Shown here piece by piece: positions 54,656 to 62,838 of a stretch of DNA of 64,000 nucleotides (positions within the stretch are counted from its first letter, which is position 1; each line of letters begins with the position of its first letter). Source of the DNA: Salipaludibacillus keqinensis (GTDB lineage: Bacteria > Bacillota > Bacilli > Bacillales > Salisediminibacteriaceae); NCBI RefSeq assembly GCF_003226325.1, contig NZ_PDOD01000005.1:124001-188000 (forward strand), written 5' to 3'. The position numbers were made by a program, and so were the translations under genes. The notes under the pieces are model-generated. The model searched no databases. It saw only the letters and a program-made list of their open reading frames with translations, and had not been told where the DNA came from.

Positions 54656-55303
54656 ATGAACACTTTTATTCGTGAACCAGTGAATGGATTGACACATTTA
54701 GCTGGAGCTTTGTTATCATTTGTCGGGCTTATTGCCATGGTTGTGAAGGTTTCAATGGATGGGGCAGCACCTCTTGAATTAACGGCTGTACTGATCTTTG
54801 GCGTTAGTTTGATTTTGTTGTACTCGGCATCAGCAACGTATCACATGGTAATGGCCAAGGATCGGGTGATTGCCTTTTTTAGACGGATGGATCACTCGAT
54901 GATTTATGTGCTCATTGCAGGAACTTACACTCCTTTTTGCTTAATTGCTTTAAATGGAACTACAGGTTGGACATTGTTCGGGATCGTATCCATGTTTGCA
55001 GCTGTTGGCGTCGTATTTAAAATGGTCTGGTTTGAGTGTCCAAGATGGCTTTCTACAGGCTTATATATTGCCATGGGCTGGATGATTGTGTTGTTCATTA
55101 TTCCTTTATCAGAAGTTCTTGTAGCACAAGGATTGGCTCTGCTCGTTGCAGGGGGAGTGCTTTACACATTAGGTGGGGTGATTTACGGATCAAAACCTGA
55201 ATGGCTAACGTTTAAGCATTTCGGTTATCACGAGATCTTCCACTTATTTATCTTAGTGGGGAGTCTCGCTCATTTTCTAAGTGTTTATTTTTATGTGATC
55301 TAG
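54656..55303 (+). CDS. Hemolysin III/PAQR-family membrane protein (YplQ-like)
   Basis: 215-residue protein with seven helices. FIREPVNGLTHLAGALLS, the metal-site motifs SATYHM, DHSMIYVLIAGTYTPF and HEIFHLFILVGSLAHF (three His and Asp of the PAQR zinc site) are intact. Bacterial members influence membrane fluidity; hydrolase activity is suspected. GGGGG precedes the ATG. Confidence 0.9.
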   Translation: MNTFIREPVNGLTHLAGALLSFVGLIAMVVKVSMDGAAPLELTAVLIFGVSLILLYSASATYHMVMAKDRVIAFFRRMDHSMIYVLIAGTYTPFCLIALNGTTGWTLFGIVSMFAAVGVVFKMVWFECPRWLSTGLYIAMGWMIVLFIIPLSEVLVAQGLALLVAGGVLYTLGGVIYGSKPEWLTFKHFGYHEIFHLFILVGSLAHFLSVYFYVI

Positions 55304-55346
55304 AAGAAGAGAATGGATTGTCATATTCCATTAAGGCTATCAGATA

Positions 55347-55388
55347 AAAAAGGGAGAAGCTATCCAAAGTGGACGGCTTCTCTCTTTA
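55347..55388. terminator. Terminator between convergent genes
   Basis: GGGAGAAGC..ATCC / GGAC..GCTTCTCTC hairpin with A/T-rich flanks on both sides. Confidence 0.75.
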
Positions 55389-55421
55389 AGTCGGAGGGAA
55401 TAAGCGGCTTAGTTCACCTTT

Positions 55422-56219
55422 TTATCTGAAAATACGATCATGTTCCTCTTTTAAGATGGCATTAATTTCTCCGCCGATGAGGATAATGATGGACGAAAGA
55501 TGGAACCAAATCATTAAGGCAATGACCGTACCAATTGTTCCGTATGTTGCTGAATAATCTGCAAACCTGTTCAAATAAATGGAAAAGCCAAAGGAAGTCA
55601 GTTGCCATCCCATCGTCGCAAAAATGGCCCCTAAATAAACTTCCTTTATGCCTAGCCTTGTATTGGGACCGACTAAATAAAGAATTAATAAAACAGAAAA
55701 AATGATTGCCGTACTTAATAGCCAGCGAAAAAGATCAGCGTCAAAAATGAAGAAGTCAATGGCGATATAGTCTTTTAAGAATGAACCGACTACTTGTAAG
55801 CTTAGGGCTATAATGACGACTGCAAACATGCCAATTGTAAGTCCAATCGAGATGAGCCTTGCCAAGACCAAGCCCCTTCTTTCTGTTACATCGTAAGCTA
55901 AGTTAAGTGCTCGTAAAATTGAATTTAAAGCAAGAGACGCAGTCCAAAGGGTAAACAATAATCCTAATGAGAGAATCCCGGTATTTTGATTATTGGTCAA
56001 AACCTCCCATTGATTCTCAATGACATCCAACACACCTGGAGGAACGTAAGCGATCTGAAGCAGACGGTAAACATCATTGAACGTAAATGGAGAAAAAGAG
56101 AGCAAACTGATAACGAAGATCAAGAATGGAAATAAAGACAACAGGAAAAAATAAGCGCATTGTGCTCCTAAGTCAATTAATCCATGTTCATTAAAGCGTT
56201 TTACCAAAAGTTTAAGCAC
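55422..56219 (-). CDS. YihY/BrkB-family membrane protein
   Basis: 265-residue protein with six hydrophobic helices. GLIDLGAQCAYFFLLSLFPFLIFVISL, RALNLAYDVTERRG and YATYGTIGTVIALMIWFHLSSIIILIGGEINA(I/L) are family landmarks. Function is debated; once called ribonuclease BN in error. GTG 56219 is used because GAGGAGGTG lies 5 bases upstream; the longer frame from ATG 56246 would contain this ribosome site. Confidence 0.88.
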   Translation of the reverse strand: MLKLLVKRFNEHGLIDLGAQCAYFFLLSLFPFLIFVISLLSFSPFTFNDVYRLLQIAYVPPGVLDVIENQWEVLTNNQNTGILSLGLLFTLWTASLALNSILRALNLAYDVTERRGLVLARLISIGLTIGMFAVVIIALSLQVVGSFLKDYIAIDFFIFDADLFRWLLSTAIIFSVLLILYLVGPNTRLGIKEVYLGAIFATMGWQLTSFGFSIYLNRFADYSATYGTIGTVIALMIWFHLSSIIILIGGEINAILKEEHDRIFR

Positions 56220-56398
56220 GTTACACCTCCTCGCTACGGATCTCATTTATACACACCGACCAAATAAACTCTTCTTGTGTTTGTATTACCATTCCCGTAA
56301 AGTTGAAATCGGAACCGAAAAAACGATCAAGAAGATTCCATGCAGGATGACTTAGCAAAAAGACATCGTTTTTGGAAAAAGAAAGGAAGTTATATCAC

Positions 56399-56602
56399 AT
56401 GAACGGACAAAATCGAAGCAACATTAAACCAGGTATCGAAGTCGATATCGTATTAAAGCAAGATCAACGAAGCGGCAAAGTAACAAGGGGAGTGGTCAAA
56501 GACCTATTGACTAAGTCTCCAAATCATCCCCACGGGATCAAGGTGCGTTTGCAAGATGGTCAAGTGGGCCGGGTCAAACATATCTATTCAGATAGCGAGT
56601 AA
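56399..56602 (+). CDS. YwbE-family protein
   Basis: 67-residue basic protein: RSNIKPGIEVDIVLKQDQRSGKVTRGVVKDLLTKSPNHPHGIKVRLQDGQVGRVKHI. This is the conserved YwbE sequence type (SH3-like fold, function unknown, maybe nucleic-acid linked). ATG 56399 follows GAAAGGAAG. Confidence 0.9.
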   Translation: MNGQNRSNIKPGIEVDIVLKQDQRSGKVTRGVVKDLLTKSPNHPHGIKVRLQDGQVGRVKHIYSDSE

Positions 56603-56767
56603 AAAACGGTATGGTAATTCATACAAACACAAGCAAGCAAACGAAAAGAGAAGCTTGCCTGCCCCCACGTGACTGTACTTCTTGTACACTTTCTCATCCT
56701 ATGTCTACATTATGATGAATTTGTCCAATTAATAACTGGGAAGCCGTTTTTCCTATAAAATACACAA

Positions 56768-56803
56768 TAAATCCGCAAACCAGCACAAGGTTTGCGGATT
56801 TAT
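56768..56803 (-). terminator. Rho-independent terminator
   Basis: AAATCCGCAAACC / GGTTTGCGGATTT, 13-bp perfect stem, just beyond the aminotransferase stop. Confidence 0.88.
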
Positions 56804-56805
56804 CG

Positions 56806-57975
56806 TTAAGGCTTTATTGCTTTCTTCATTCTTTCAAGCCCTTCCAAAAGTGTGCTTCGTGGGCAAGCTACGTTCATTCGAACAAAACCTTCGCCGCCTT
56901 TACCAAAACTAGTCCCAGGATTGAATCCTACCTTACCTTCTTCAACGAATAAGTGGTTCAACTTCGCGTCAGAAAGACCTAGCTTCCGGCAGTCAATCCA
57001 CAGTAAGTACGTTGCTTGTGGCTCGATCAGTTTCAATTCAGGAAGTTGTTCATTTAGAAAATCTTTAACTATTTGTATATTACCTTCCAAATAGCGAAGC
57101 AGATCATCTAGCCATTCCTTTCCGTGTCGATAGGCAGCTTCCATAGCAATGATACCAAATGTATTTAACGTAAAAGAACCTTGCTGTTGATCGACAGCTG
57201 CGATTTTTTTACGAAAGGATTCATTGGAACTAATGATGACAGATGATTGTAGACCTGCTAAATTAAATGTTTTACTAGGGGCCATTAACGTAATCGTTTG
57301 ATCTGCAATTTCAGGAGACAATGATGCCATAGGAATGTGTTTATGTGGTTTGAATAAAAGGTCTGAGTGAATTTCATCAGAGACGATGATGACATCGTTT
57401 TCCAAACAAAGGTCAGCCATTTTCGTTAGTTCATCTTTTGTCCAAACCCTCCCAGTAGGATTATGAGGATGACAAAGCAAAAACATAGAGACACCATTCT
57501 TCAATGACTGTTCAAAGGCGTCGAAATCAATCTCATATTGCTCCTCATTTTTAACTAGCGGACAGTTTTCGACTTCACGATTGTTGGCCTTCACCATCGA
57601 GAAGAAGGGTGGATAGACAGGTGATTGAACGAGAACTTTATCACCCGGTTCGGTTAAAGCGGTGATCGCTTTACCGATGGATGGAACCACGCCGGGGCTA
57701 TAAGAAATCCAATCATGTTTAATGTACCAATCGTGTCGGCTACTCATCCAAGCAGTAATTGCTTCATTGACAGAATCACCAACAAAGGTGTATCCGAAAA
57801 TCCCGTGCTCCATTCTTTGTTGAAGAGCGTCGGTGACAGCTTTTGGCGGGCGGAAATCCATATCAGCCACCCACAATGGTAGGACGTCGTCGTTTGTTTT
57901 AAACACTTCTTTTGTCCGCTCCCATTTCACAGAAGAGGTACCGAAACGATCAATGTTGTGCTCGAAAAAGTCCAT
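56806..57975 (-). CDS. PatB/MalY-type PLP enzyme (cystathionine beta-lyase or aminotransferase)
   Basis: 389-residue fold-type I PLP protein. WVADMDFRPPKAVTDALQQR and GIFGYTFVGDSVNEAITAWM are MalY/PatB hallmarks; CHPHNPTGRVWTKDEL and SDEIHSDLLF bind PLP; Lys in MAPSKTFNLAGLQ forms the Schiff base; FVRMNVACPRSTL holds the carboxylate-binding Arg. Family members cleave cystathionine or cysteine C-S bonds. AAAGGATG precedes the ATG. Confidence 0.92.
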   Translation of the reverse strand: MDFFEHNIDRFGTSSVKWERTKEVFKTNDDVLPLWVADMDFRPPKAVTDALQQRMEHGIFGYTFVGDSVNEAITAWMSSRHDWYIKHDWISYSPGVVPSIGKAITALTEPGDKVLVQSPVYPPFFSMVKANNREVENCPLVKNEEQYEIDFDAFEQSLKNGVSMFLLCHPHNPTGRVWTKDELTKMADLCLENDVIIVSDEIHSDLLFKPHKHIPMASLSPEIADQTITLMAPSKTFNLAGLQSSVIISSNESFRKKIAAVDQQQGSFTLNTFGIIAMEAAYRHGKEWLDDLLRYLEGNIQIVKDFLNEQLPELKLIEPQATYLLWIDCRKLGLSDAKLNHLFVEEGKVGFNPGTSFGKGGEGFVRMNVACPRSTLLEGLERMKKAIKP

Positions 57976-58186
57976 CTAATCATCCTTTCAAATATGTAGA
58001 ATTAAAAAGTTATTAATCAAAGTATATAAGGAATTGCCATCGGGAAGCAAAGTAAACACTCCGCCACGATTTGATACTCTTTTCGATTTATCTGAAACCC
58101 TATACCGCAACGTCCTATTCTTCCTAGTTAATTTCTCTTGACTCTATTACAATAGGGGGGACTATTAAACGAAGGGAAGACGTCAG

Positions 58187-58534
58187 TTGAAAAAAACATT
58201 TCATTTTATCTTGGAGTTGTTCCGGATTATTTTCATCCTATTTATTCTATTGTTTGGGTACAGTTTCTTGAATACTTTCCTCATAGAAGCGTTAGGAGGC
58301 TTTGAGCTTATTGAGGGCACAAATATAGCTACAGTGTTCTTTTTGCTGCAAACAGCAGGAATTTTACTGCTTATAACCATCATCTATCGCAATAAATTAC
58401 AGTTTTCTGGTTGGTATACAAGCGATCACCTCAAACCCTTTTCTAAAAAAAGAACTCAAATTTTTCTATTGCTTAGTGTTGTCGCGATTGGGGGCTCTTA
58501 TTTAATTTTGCTGGCTCGAATGCTTACGGTATAA
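58187..58534 (+). CDS. Small membrane protein of unknown function
   Basis: 115-residue protein with three hydrophobic helices (~8-30, ~47-66, ~90-112) and a basic loop (TSDHLKPFSKKRT). No family recognised. TTG start with GAAGGGAAG about 7 bases upstream. Confidence 0.6.
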   Translation: MKKTFHFILELFRIIFILFILLFGYSFLNTFLIEALGGFELIEGTNIATVFFLLQTAGILLLITIIYRNKLQFSGWYTSDHLKPFSKKRTQIFLLLSVVAIGGSYLILLARMLTV

Positions 58535-58627
58535 ATTTCTTCATGCAAACTTCTATTCCCTGACAGTTACTGTCACCTATCTCTTTAAACTAAGAATTGT
58601 AAGTAATACAAAAAAAGGGGTAGATGC

Positions 58628-59245
58628 ATGATGAAAAAAGTACGTTGGATATTAATTAGTTTAGGTGTTGTCCTAGTGTTATCGGCATGCGAAGAATCAT
58701 CAATAGAGCCGGTTAATCAAGAAGATGGTCAAGAGGAGTCAGCGGAAGCAGCGGAGAATTCAAACAACAATGGTGATGATGAAACTCAAGAATCAAATGA
58801 GGAAGTGGAAGAAGAGATTCAATCAAATGAAGAAGAAGTCGTAGAAGAGAAAGACTTAGGAATCGGAAAGACTGTTGATTTTAATGGACTACATGTGACT
58901 GTGAAAGAAGCCCGGAAGTATGAAGGCGATGGCGATTGGGAAGTTCCTGAAAATGATTTCTTTATTATCCTAGACGTTAGCATTGAGAACAAAACAGATG
59001 AAGAAGCGAACGTTTCAACGATGCTGCAAATGGATTTGGTTGATCCAGATGGATACGCGCAAGGCATAGACTTCATGGTTGATACTCGAGGAAGTCTTGA
59101 CGGAGAAGTGGGATCTGACAGAACTATGGCTGGAGAAATTGCTTTCGATGTAGAAGAAGCAGATTTTTACGAGTTCATATTTGAAGATCCGTTTATGAGC
59201 GGTCAGGCGATCTGGAAATTGGAAGCAAGTGATTTAACTGAATAA
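58628..59245 (+). CDS. Lipoprotein with DUF4352-like domain
   Basis: 205-residue lipoprotein (lipobox LSAC, Cys ~21), then an acidic Glu/Asn linker (~25-75) and a C-terminal immunoglobulin-like DUF4352 domain: IGKTVDFNGLHVTVKEARKY, DFFIILDVSIENKTDE, DRTMAGEIAFDVEEADFYEFIFEDP. Such domains appear in Bacillus surface proteins; function unknown. AAAAGGGG precedes the ATG. Confidence 0.85.
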   Translation: MMKKVRWILISLGVVLVLSACEESSIEPVNQEDGQEESAEAAENSNNNGDDETQESNEEVEEEIQSNEEEVVEEKDLGIGKTVDFNGLHVTVKEARKYEGDGDWEVPENDFFIILDVSIENKTDEEANVSTMLQMDLVDPDGYAQGIDFMVDTRGSLDGEVGSDRTMAGEIAFDVEEADFYEFIFEDPFMSGQAIWKLEASDLTE

Positions 59246-59253
59246 TAGGAATG

Positions 59254-59283
59254 ACCTGCAAAGGATTGATTCTTTGCAGGTTA
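59254..59283 (+). terminator. Terminator-like hairpin
   Basis: ACCTGCAAAG / CTTTGCAGGT stem, followed by TAGTTG; T run weak. Confidence 0.65.
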
Positions 59284-59356
59284 GTTGTATATGAAATTTC
59301 CAGTTTATTGGATTGATGGTATCATGAAGTCATAGTAGGGTTAAGGAGGCTCAAAG

Positions 59357-60349
59357 ATGGCTAAAAACAAAGGATTTCTTCGTGCAGAACGGTTATTTTA
59401 CATATTACAGTACTTAACGAATCGGGAAACAGCTACCGCATCAGAATTAGCTGATCATTGTCAAACGTCTGTCAGAAGTATATATCGGGACATGAAGTCC
59501 TTGGAGGAGTTAGGGATTTATTATCAGAATGAAGGAAGAAAAGGTTATAAATTACTTTACCAACCAGTACAGACAGGAAGCAGATTAACAAAAGAAGAGT
59601 GGATGGCTTTAACGTTGTTTCCAATGCTTTCTGAGGGAATCACCTCTGGTGAACACCCTTTTCATGATGCCTACCGTAAAGGATTGGAAAAAGTCATGAG
59701 TTTCGTGCAAACAGGTAGTGGGATTTCTTCATATGGTGGGGGACTTGGGGAACGGATCAGGCTTCATGCAAGACCTAGGGACTCGGCTCAAATAAAAATT
59801 ATGCCTTCAGTGATCAAGGCAATAACAGAAAATGTGACGATAGATGTTTCATATTACGCCATTCATCGAGACAAAGAAACAAAACGACGGTTAGATCCAT
59901 ATTATTTAGTTCCTCGTGAAGGGCATTTGTATCTTGTAGCTTATTGTCATTTCCGACATGACATTAGAGTCTTTCGTTTAAGTCGATTTCAAGAAGTAAA
60001 AGTATCAGAGGAAAAGTTTAAGTTGCCAAAGTCTTTTAACATAGACGATTTTCTCGCTCATCGCTGGTCGATTATCGCCGATGACGATGAGACAAGATTT
60101 ATCGTTCGTTTCTCTGAGAAGGTAGCTCGGTATGTCCTTGAAGGGGAGTATCATGTAGAGACAAAACGGAAGATGCAGGAAGACGGTTCCTTACTATTAA
60201 CCGTAACGGTCCACAGTCACCAAGAATTTCTTCGCTGGGTTAGGGCATTTGGAAAAGATGCCGAAGTGATCGAGCCCGTTAACGTACGAGAGCAATTGGC
60301 TGCAGAATTTGCTCAGATGGTAAGGATTTATCAAGATAGCAGTAGGTAA
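59357..60349 (+). CDS. WYL-domain transcriptional regulator (YafY type)
   Basis: 330-residue regulator. The N-terminal helix-turn-helix is ERLFYILQYLTNRETATASELADHCQTSVRSIYRDMKSLEELG (~12-55). The WYL domain at ~155-225 is VTIDVSYYAIHRDKETKRRLDPYYLVPREGHLYLVAYCHFRHDIRVFRLSRF, followed by a WCX-type C-terminal region. WYL proteins bind nucleic-acid or other ligands and often regulate stress or defence genes; the target here is unknown. AAGGAGG precedes ATG. Confidence 0.88.
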   Translation: MAKNKGFLRAERLFYILQYLTNRETATASELADHCQTSVRSIYRDMKSLEELGIYYQNEGRKGYKLLYQPVQTGSRLTKEEWMALTLFPMLSEGITSGEHPFHDAYRKGLEKVMSFVQTGSGISSYGGGLGERIRLHARPRDSAQIKIMPSVIKAITENVTIDVSYYAIHRDKETKRRLDPYYLVPREGHLYLVAYCHFRHDIRVFRLSRFQEVKVSEEKFKLPKSFNIDDFLAHRWSIIADDDETRFIVRFSEKVARYVLEGEYHVETKRKMQEDGSLLLTVTVHSHQEFLRWVRAFGKDAEVIEPVNVREQLAAEFAQMVRIYQDSSR

Positions 60350-60460
60350 TAACTATTGATGAATAAGGGATATAGCTTACTGAACCTCCTAGCGATAAAT
60401 GCTCCTCTTTAAATTACGGATTATACGCAAAAAATCTATTCAATCAAAGATATGAAGCAT

Positions 60461-60520
60461 AAAAAAAGAGAGTGTCCCAAAGGCTGTCATAAGCAGCTTT
60501 GGTGAGACACCTCTTTTTTA
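60461..60520 (+). terminator. Long hairpin with T run
   Basis: AAAAAGAG..GTGTC..CCAAA..GCTG pairs with CAGC..TTTGG..GACAC..CTCTTTTT; imperfect but long. It probably ends the WYL gene transcript. Confidence 0.75.
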
Positions 60521-60550
60521 TGTTTATTTTAAATATAGTGTAGCAATACT

Positions 60551-60594
60551 AAACGGATCAGGACGAAAACGAGAGTAATCAAGAGGAAATGAAA
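60551..60594 (+). repeat. Partial copy of dispersed repeat
   Basis: AAACGGATCAGGACGAAAAC and the following ATCAAGAGGAAAT match the left part of the repeat at 60624-60748; the hairpin end is missing. Confidence 0.6.
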
Positions 60595-60623
60595 GGATTC
60601 AGGACGGATGGTGCTAAGCAGGT

Positions 60624-60748
60624 GCTACCAGGTCAGCACCTATCTAGCATGACCAAACGGATCAGGATGAAAACAAGAGGAATAAAAAGGAAAATAGAAT
60701 TGCTAAATTAGAGGAGGTCCCAAAAGTAAAAACTTTTGGGACCTCCTC
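60624..60748 (+). repeat. Dispersed repeat with terminal hairpin, copy 1
   Basis: Contains CAGCACCTA, GACC, CGGATCAGGATGAAAAC, ATTGCTAAATTAGAGG and a 17-bp perfect hairpin GAGGAGGTCCCAAAAGT / ACTTTTGGGACCTCCTC (60711-60748). The same order of elements, inverted, is at 62636-62757. The hairpin may also end the truncated haemoglobin gene. Confidence 0.72.
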
Positions 60749-60760
60749 TTTCTGTGCGTG

Positions 60761-61117
60761 TTATTTTTCAATAATATGTGGAGCTAGACCACCTATCTTC
60801 TCCATGACTATAGCAATATCTTCATCAGCAACATTTAATTCTTCTAAAGTCTGTTGCAAATGATGAGCAATAGCTTGAAAGTGCTCAGGCTGAATGTTCA
60901 TACCCTCATGAGCCTTTTCCATGCTTGTTCCTCCATATTGATTTGGGCCTCCAAGAGCATAGGAAAGAAACTTTGTCTGATGGTCACGCTGCTTGTCCAT
61001 ATTTGTTTCAATAAAAAAGTGATTCACCGTATTGTCTGCTAAAACTCTATCATAAAATTTTTCAACAGCTATTCGAATAGCTGGTTCACCGCCAATTTTT
61101 TCGTATAAAGTTGCCAT
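60761..61117 (-). CDS. Truncated haemoglobin, group I
   Basis: 118-residue haem protein. LYEKIGGEPAIRIAVEKFYDRVLAD is the family start, then TKFLSYALGGPNQYGG, and the proximal His in MNIQPEHFQAIAHHLQQTL. Phe-Tyr at B9/B10 (FYDRV) fits group I. Such proteins bind oxygen or detoxify nitric oxide. GGAGATG precedes the ATG. A near-perfect Fnr box stands at the right distance upstream, so low oxygen probably induces it. Confidence 0.92.
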   Translation of the reverse strand: MATLYEKIGGEPAIRIAVEKFYDRVLADNTVNHFFIETNMDKQRDHQTKFLSYALGGPNQYGGTSMEKAHEGMNIQPEHFQAIAHHLQQTLEELNVADEDIAIVMEKIGGLAPHIIEK

Positions 61118-61164
61118 GGTGGGGTCATCTCCTTTAAGTAATGTGATATATGCACTATGTTAAC

Positions 61165-61208
61165 ATTGTATAGCACAAAGAGGATACGGTGCAGTGATAT
61201 AGATCACA
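61165..61208 (-). promoter_or_regulatory. Fnr-type promoter of the truncated haemoglobin gene
   Basis: TGTGATCTATATCACT (61208-61193 on the minus strand) matches TGTGA-N6-TCACA with one change. TACAAT (61170-61165) lies so that the box is centred about 41 bases before the predicted start, the classical activator position. Confidence 0.7.
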
Positions 61209-61295
61209 ATTGGGGTATTCTGAATGAGAGAGTATGGTTATATAATTAAGGTAGAACTAGTTGAAAAGATATTGGTGGTAGGGAGGTGGATGAAA

Positions 61296-62024
61296 ATGAT
61301 TTTCCTAATGATCATTCAGTTATTTATGATGGGGTTATTTTTTCTCTTTGGTTTTCTCATTCTAAATAAGAAAATGTATGGGTTAATTTCAGGGTTTTCG
61401 AACAAATCCGAGGAGGAACAGAGCGAGCTGATTAGCAATGGTTTCCCACAAACAATTGCTAAGGGCTTTATAAACACAGGGTGGATTCTGGTGATAGGAC
61501 TTATTTTAGTTGGATTTGGAGTTCCTTACGTGATTGAAATTTCTTGGTTTGTCATGATTGTCTATCTATTTGGATATCTACTTTATGCAAACAAATTGGA
61601 TTTGAAGAGAGTAAGGAAACGTAATGCATTTTTTTTGAGTGGAACGTTGGTTTTCACAAGCATCATTCTAGTTATTGTATTTTATGCTGGTTTATCCTCG
61701 AATACCATTATCTTCACAGAAACCGAAGTAATGATTGACGGATCTTATGGTGTGGAGTGGGACTTGGAGGAAGTGACTTCGACGACATTAATGGATGACC
61801 TCCCTAATATTCAGATGAAAATGAACGGTTTTTCTTTTTACGACCGGGCAAAAGGAAGATTTCGACTAGATGGATTAGGAAATGGACTTTTGTTCGTGTA
61901 TCTTGATCAGACACCGTTTTTATTAATCGAACAGGAAGATGATTTTATCATTATCAATTCAAAGAACCCTCAAGAGACTGAAGAGTGGTATGAAGAATTG
62001 CAAGTAAAATTACATGAAAAATAA
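61296..62024 (+). CDS. DUF3784-like membrane protein with C-terminal PH-like domain
   Basis: 242-residue protein. Helices at ~1-22, ~62-82, ~85-102 and ~115-137; the stretch LNKKMYGLISGFSNKSEEEQ is a DUF3784 feature. The C-terminal ~95 residues (TEVMIDGSYGVEWDLEEVTS, FLLIEQEDDFIIINSKNPQETEEWYEEL) look like a bacterial PH domain, exposed to one side of the membrane. Function unknown. ATG 61296 follows GGGAGGTGG; earlier starts are too close to it. Confidence 0.75.
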   Translation: MIFLMIIQLFMMGLFFLFGFLILNKKMYGLISGFSNKSEEEQSELISNGFPQTIAKGFINTGWILVIGLILVGFGVPYVIEISWFVMIVYLFGYLLYANKLDLKRVRKRNAFFLSGTLVFTSIILVIVFYAGLSSNTIIFTETEVMIDGSYGVEWDLEEVTSTTLMDDLPNIQMKMNGFSFYDRAKGRFRLDGLGNGLLFVYLDQTPFLLIEQEDDFIIINSKNPQETEEWYEELQVKLHEK

Positions 62025-62027
62025 ACA

Positions 62028-62063
62028 AAACATCTCCGGTTTATGCTACCGGGGATGTTTCTC
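62028..62063 (+). terminator. Rho-independent terminator
   Basis: AAACATCTCCGGT / ACCGGGGATGTTT stem with 7-base loop. Confidence 0.85.
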
Positions 62064-62635
62064 GTTAACACCAGAGGGGACTCAACCATGTCACTTCTGC
62101 ATTCTGTTTCGTTTGATTGTCCCTTCACTTTGGACAGGGCTCACATGATTTCATTAACAGATGAGAAAGTGAGTTGCTTCCGTAGAAGTATTATCTCTTA
62201 CTCATTGGTTCGAAAACTGGGGTTCAATTCAGTTATTCATTCTCCATGTGCTTTTTTAACTTGATATTATGCAATCACCAAGCAAGGTAAGCGACACTTC
62301 CTCAAATGTATAAACTTCTTTGACCACGCTTCTTGATCTAATGGATGATTAAGAATAAGCCTCGAACAGGTCTCGTTCATTTTTGGAACCAACCAAGTGA
62401 TTGAGTCTCCTACGGTGTTAACATTACTCTTATTCTATCTATACCCGCTTATCAGAAAAATAATGTGTCTATTTTGTGAACATTCAGAATTTTTAAGGGG
62501 CGACGGTGAGGTTTTTGTAGTTCATATTAATTGGTCGCCTCTAGATCCGTCTAGCACGCCTACCTATTCCAAGGTAATCATATGTAGTTTTATAGATCCA
62601 TCAGGTTAAAAAATATATTTGTCTGAAAAATGTAA
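62064..62635. other. Gene-free region, probably decayed
   Basis: About 570 bases with only short frames on both strands. On the minus strand one reads WLVPKMNETCSRLILNHPLD and ends in LPCLVIA near 62268, without a start or ribosome site. Nothing is recognised. Confidence 0.4.
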
Positions 62636-62757
62636 GAGGGTGCCCCAAAAGTAAAACCTTTTGGGGCGCCCTCTAATTTAGCAATTTTATTTCCTCTTGA
62701 TTAATCATATTTTCGTCTTGATCCATTGGGTCACGCGCTACGTAGGTGCTGCACTTT
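62636..62757 (-). repeat. Dispersed repeat with terminal hairpin, copy 2
   Basis: Inverted copy of the element at 60624. On the minus strand it reads GTGCAGCACCTACGTAGCG, GTGACCCAATGGATCAAGAC, TTGCTAAATTAGAGGG and ends in a 15-bp hairpin (62636-62673). The minus strand also keeps an open frame DPMDQDENMINQEEIKLLN to a stop, like a lost gene tail. Confidence 0.72.
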
Positions 62758-62770
62758 AACCGCAAGAACC

Positions 62771-62800
62771 GTCCCCCTGGTTATAGTCCCCCTGGTTATA
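62771..62800. repeat. Exact 15-bp tandem duplication
   Basis: GTCCCCCTGGTTATA occurs twice without a break (62771-62785, 62786-62800), at the edge of repeat copy 2. Confidence 0.85.
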
Positions 62801-62827
62801 AGGCTGTCTGAAATCAGACAGCCTTAT
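62798..62827 (-). terminator. Perfect hairpin after the persulfide dioxygenase gene
   Basis: ATAAGGCTGTCTGA / TCAGACAGCCTTAT, 14-bp arms. The T run is weak but position fits termination of the minus-strand gene. Confidence 0.65.
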
Positions 62828-62838
62828 TAAGCAGCGAG

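Noticed and set aside
62043-62609. Two + strand frames of 70-73 residues
   Set aside because: No ribosome sites, no recognisable domains, one begins within the terminator; treated as decayed or non-coding.
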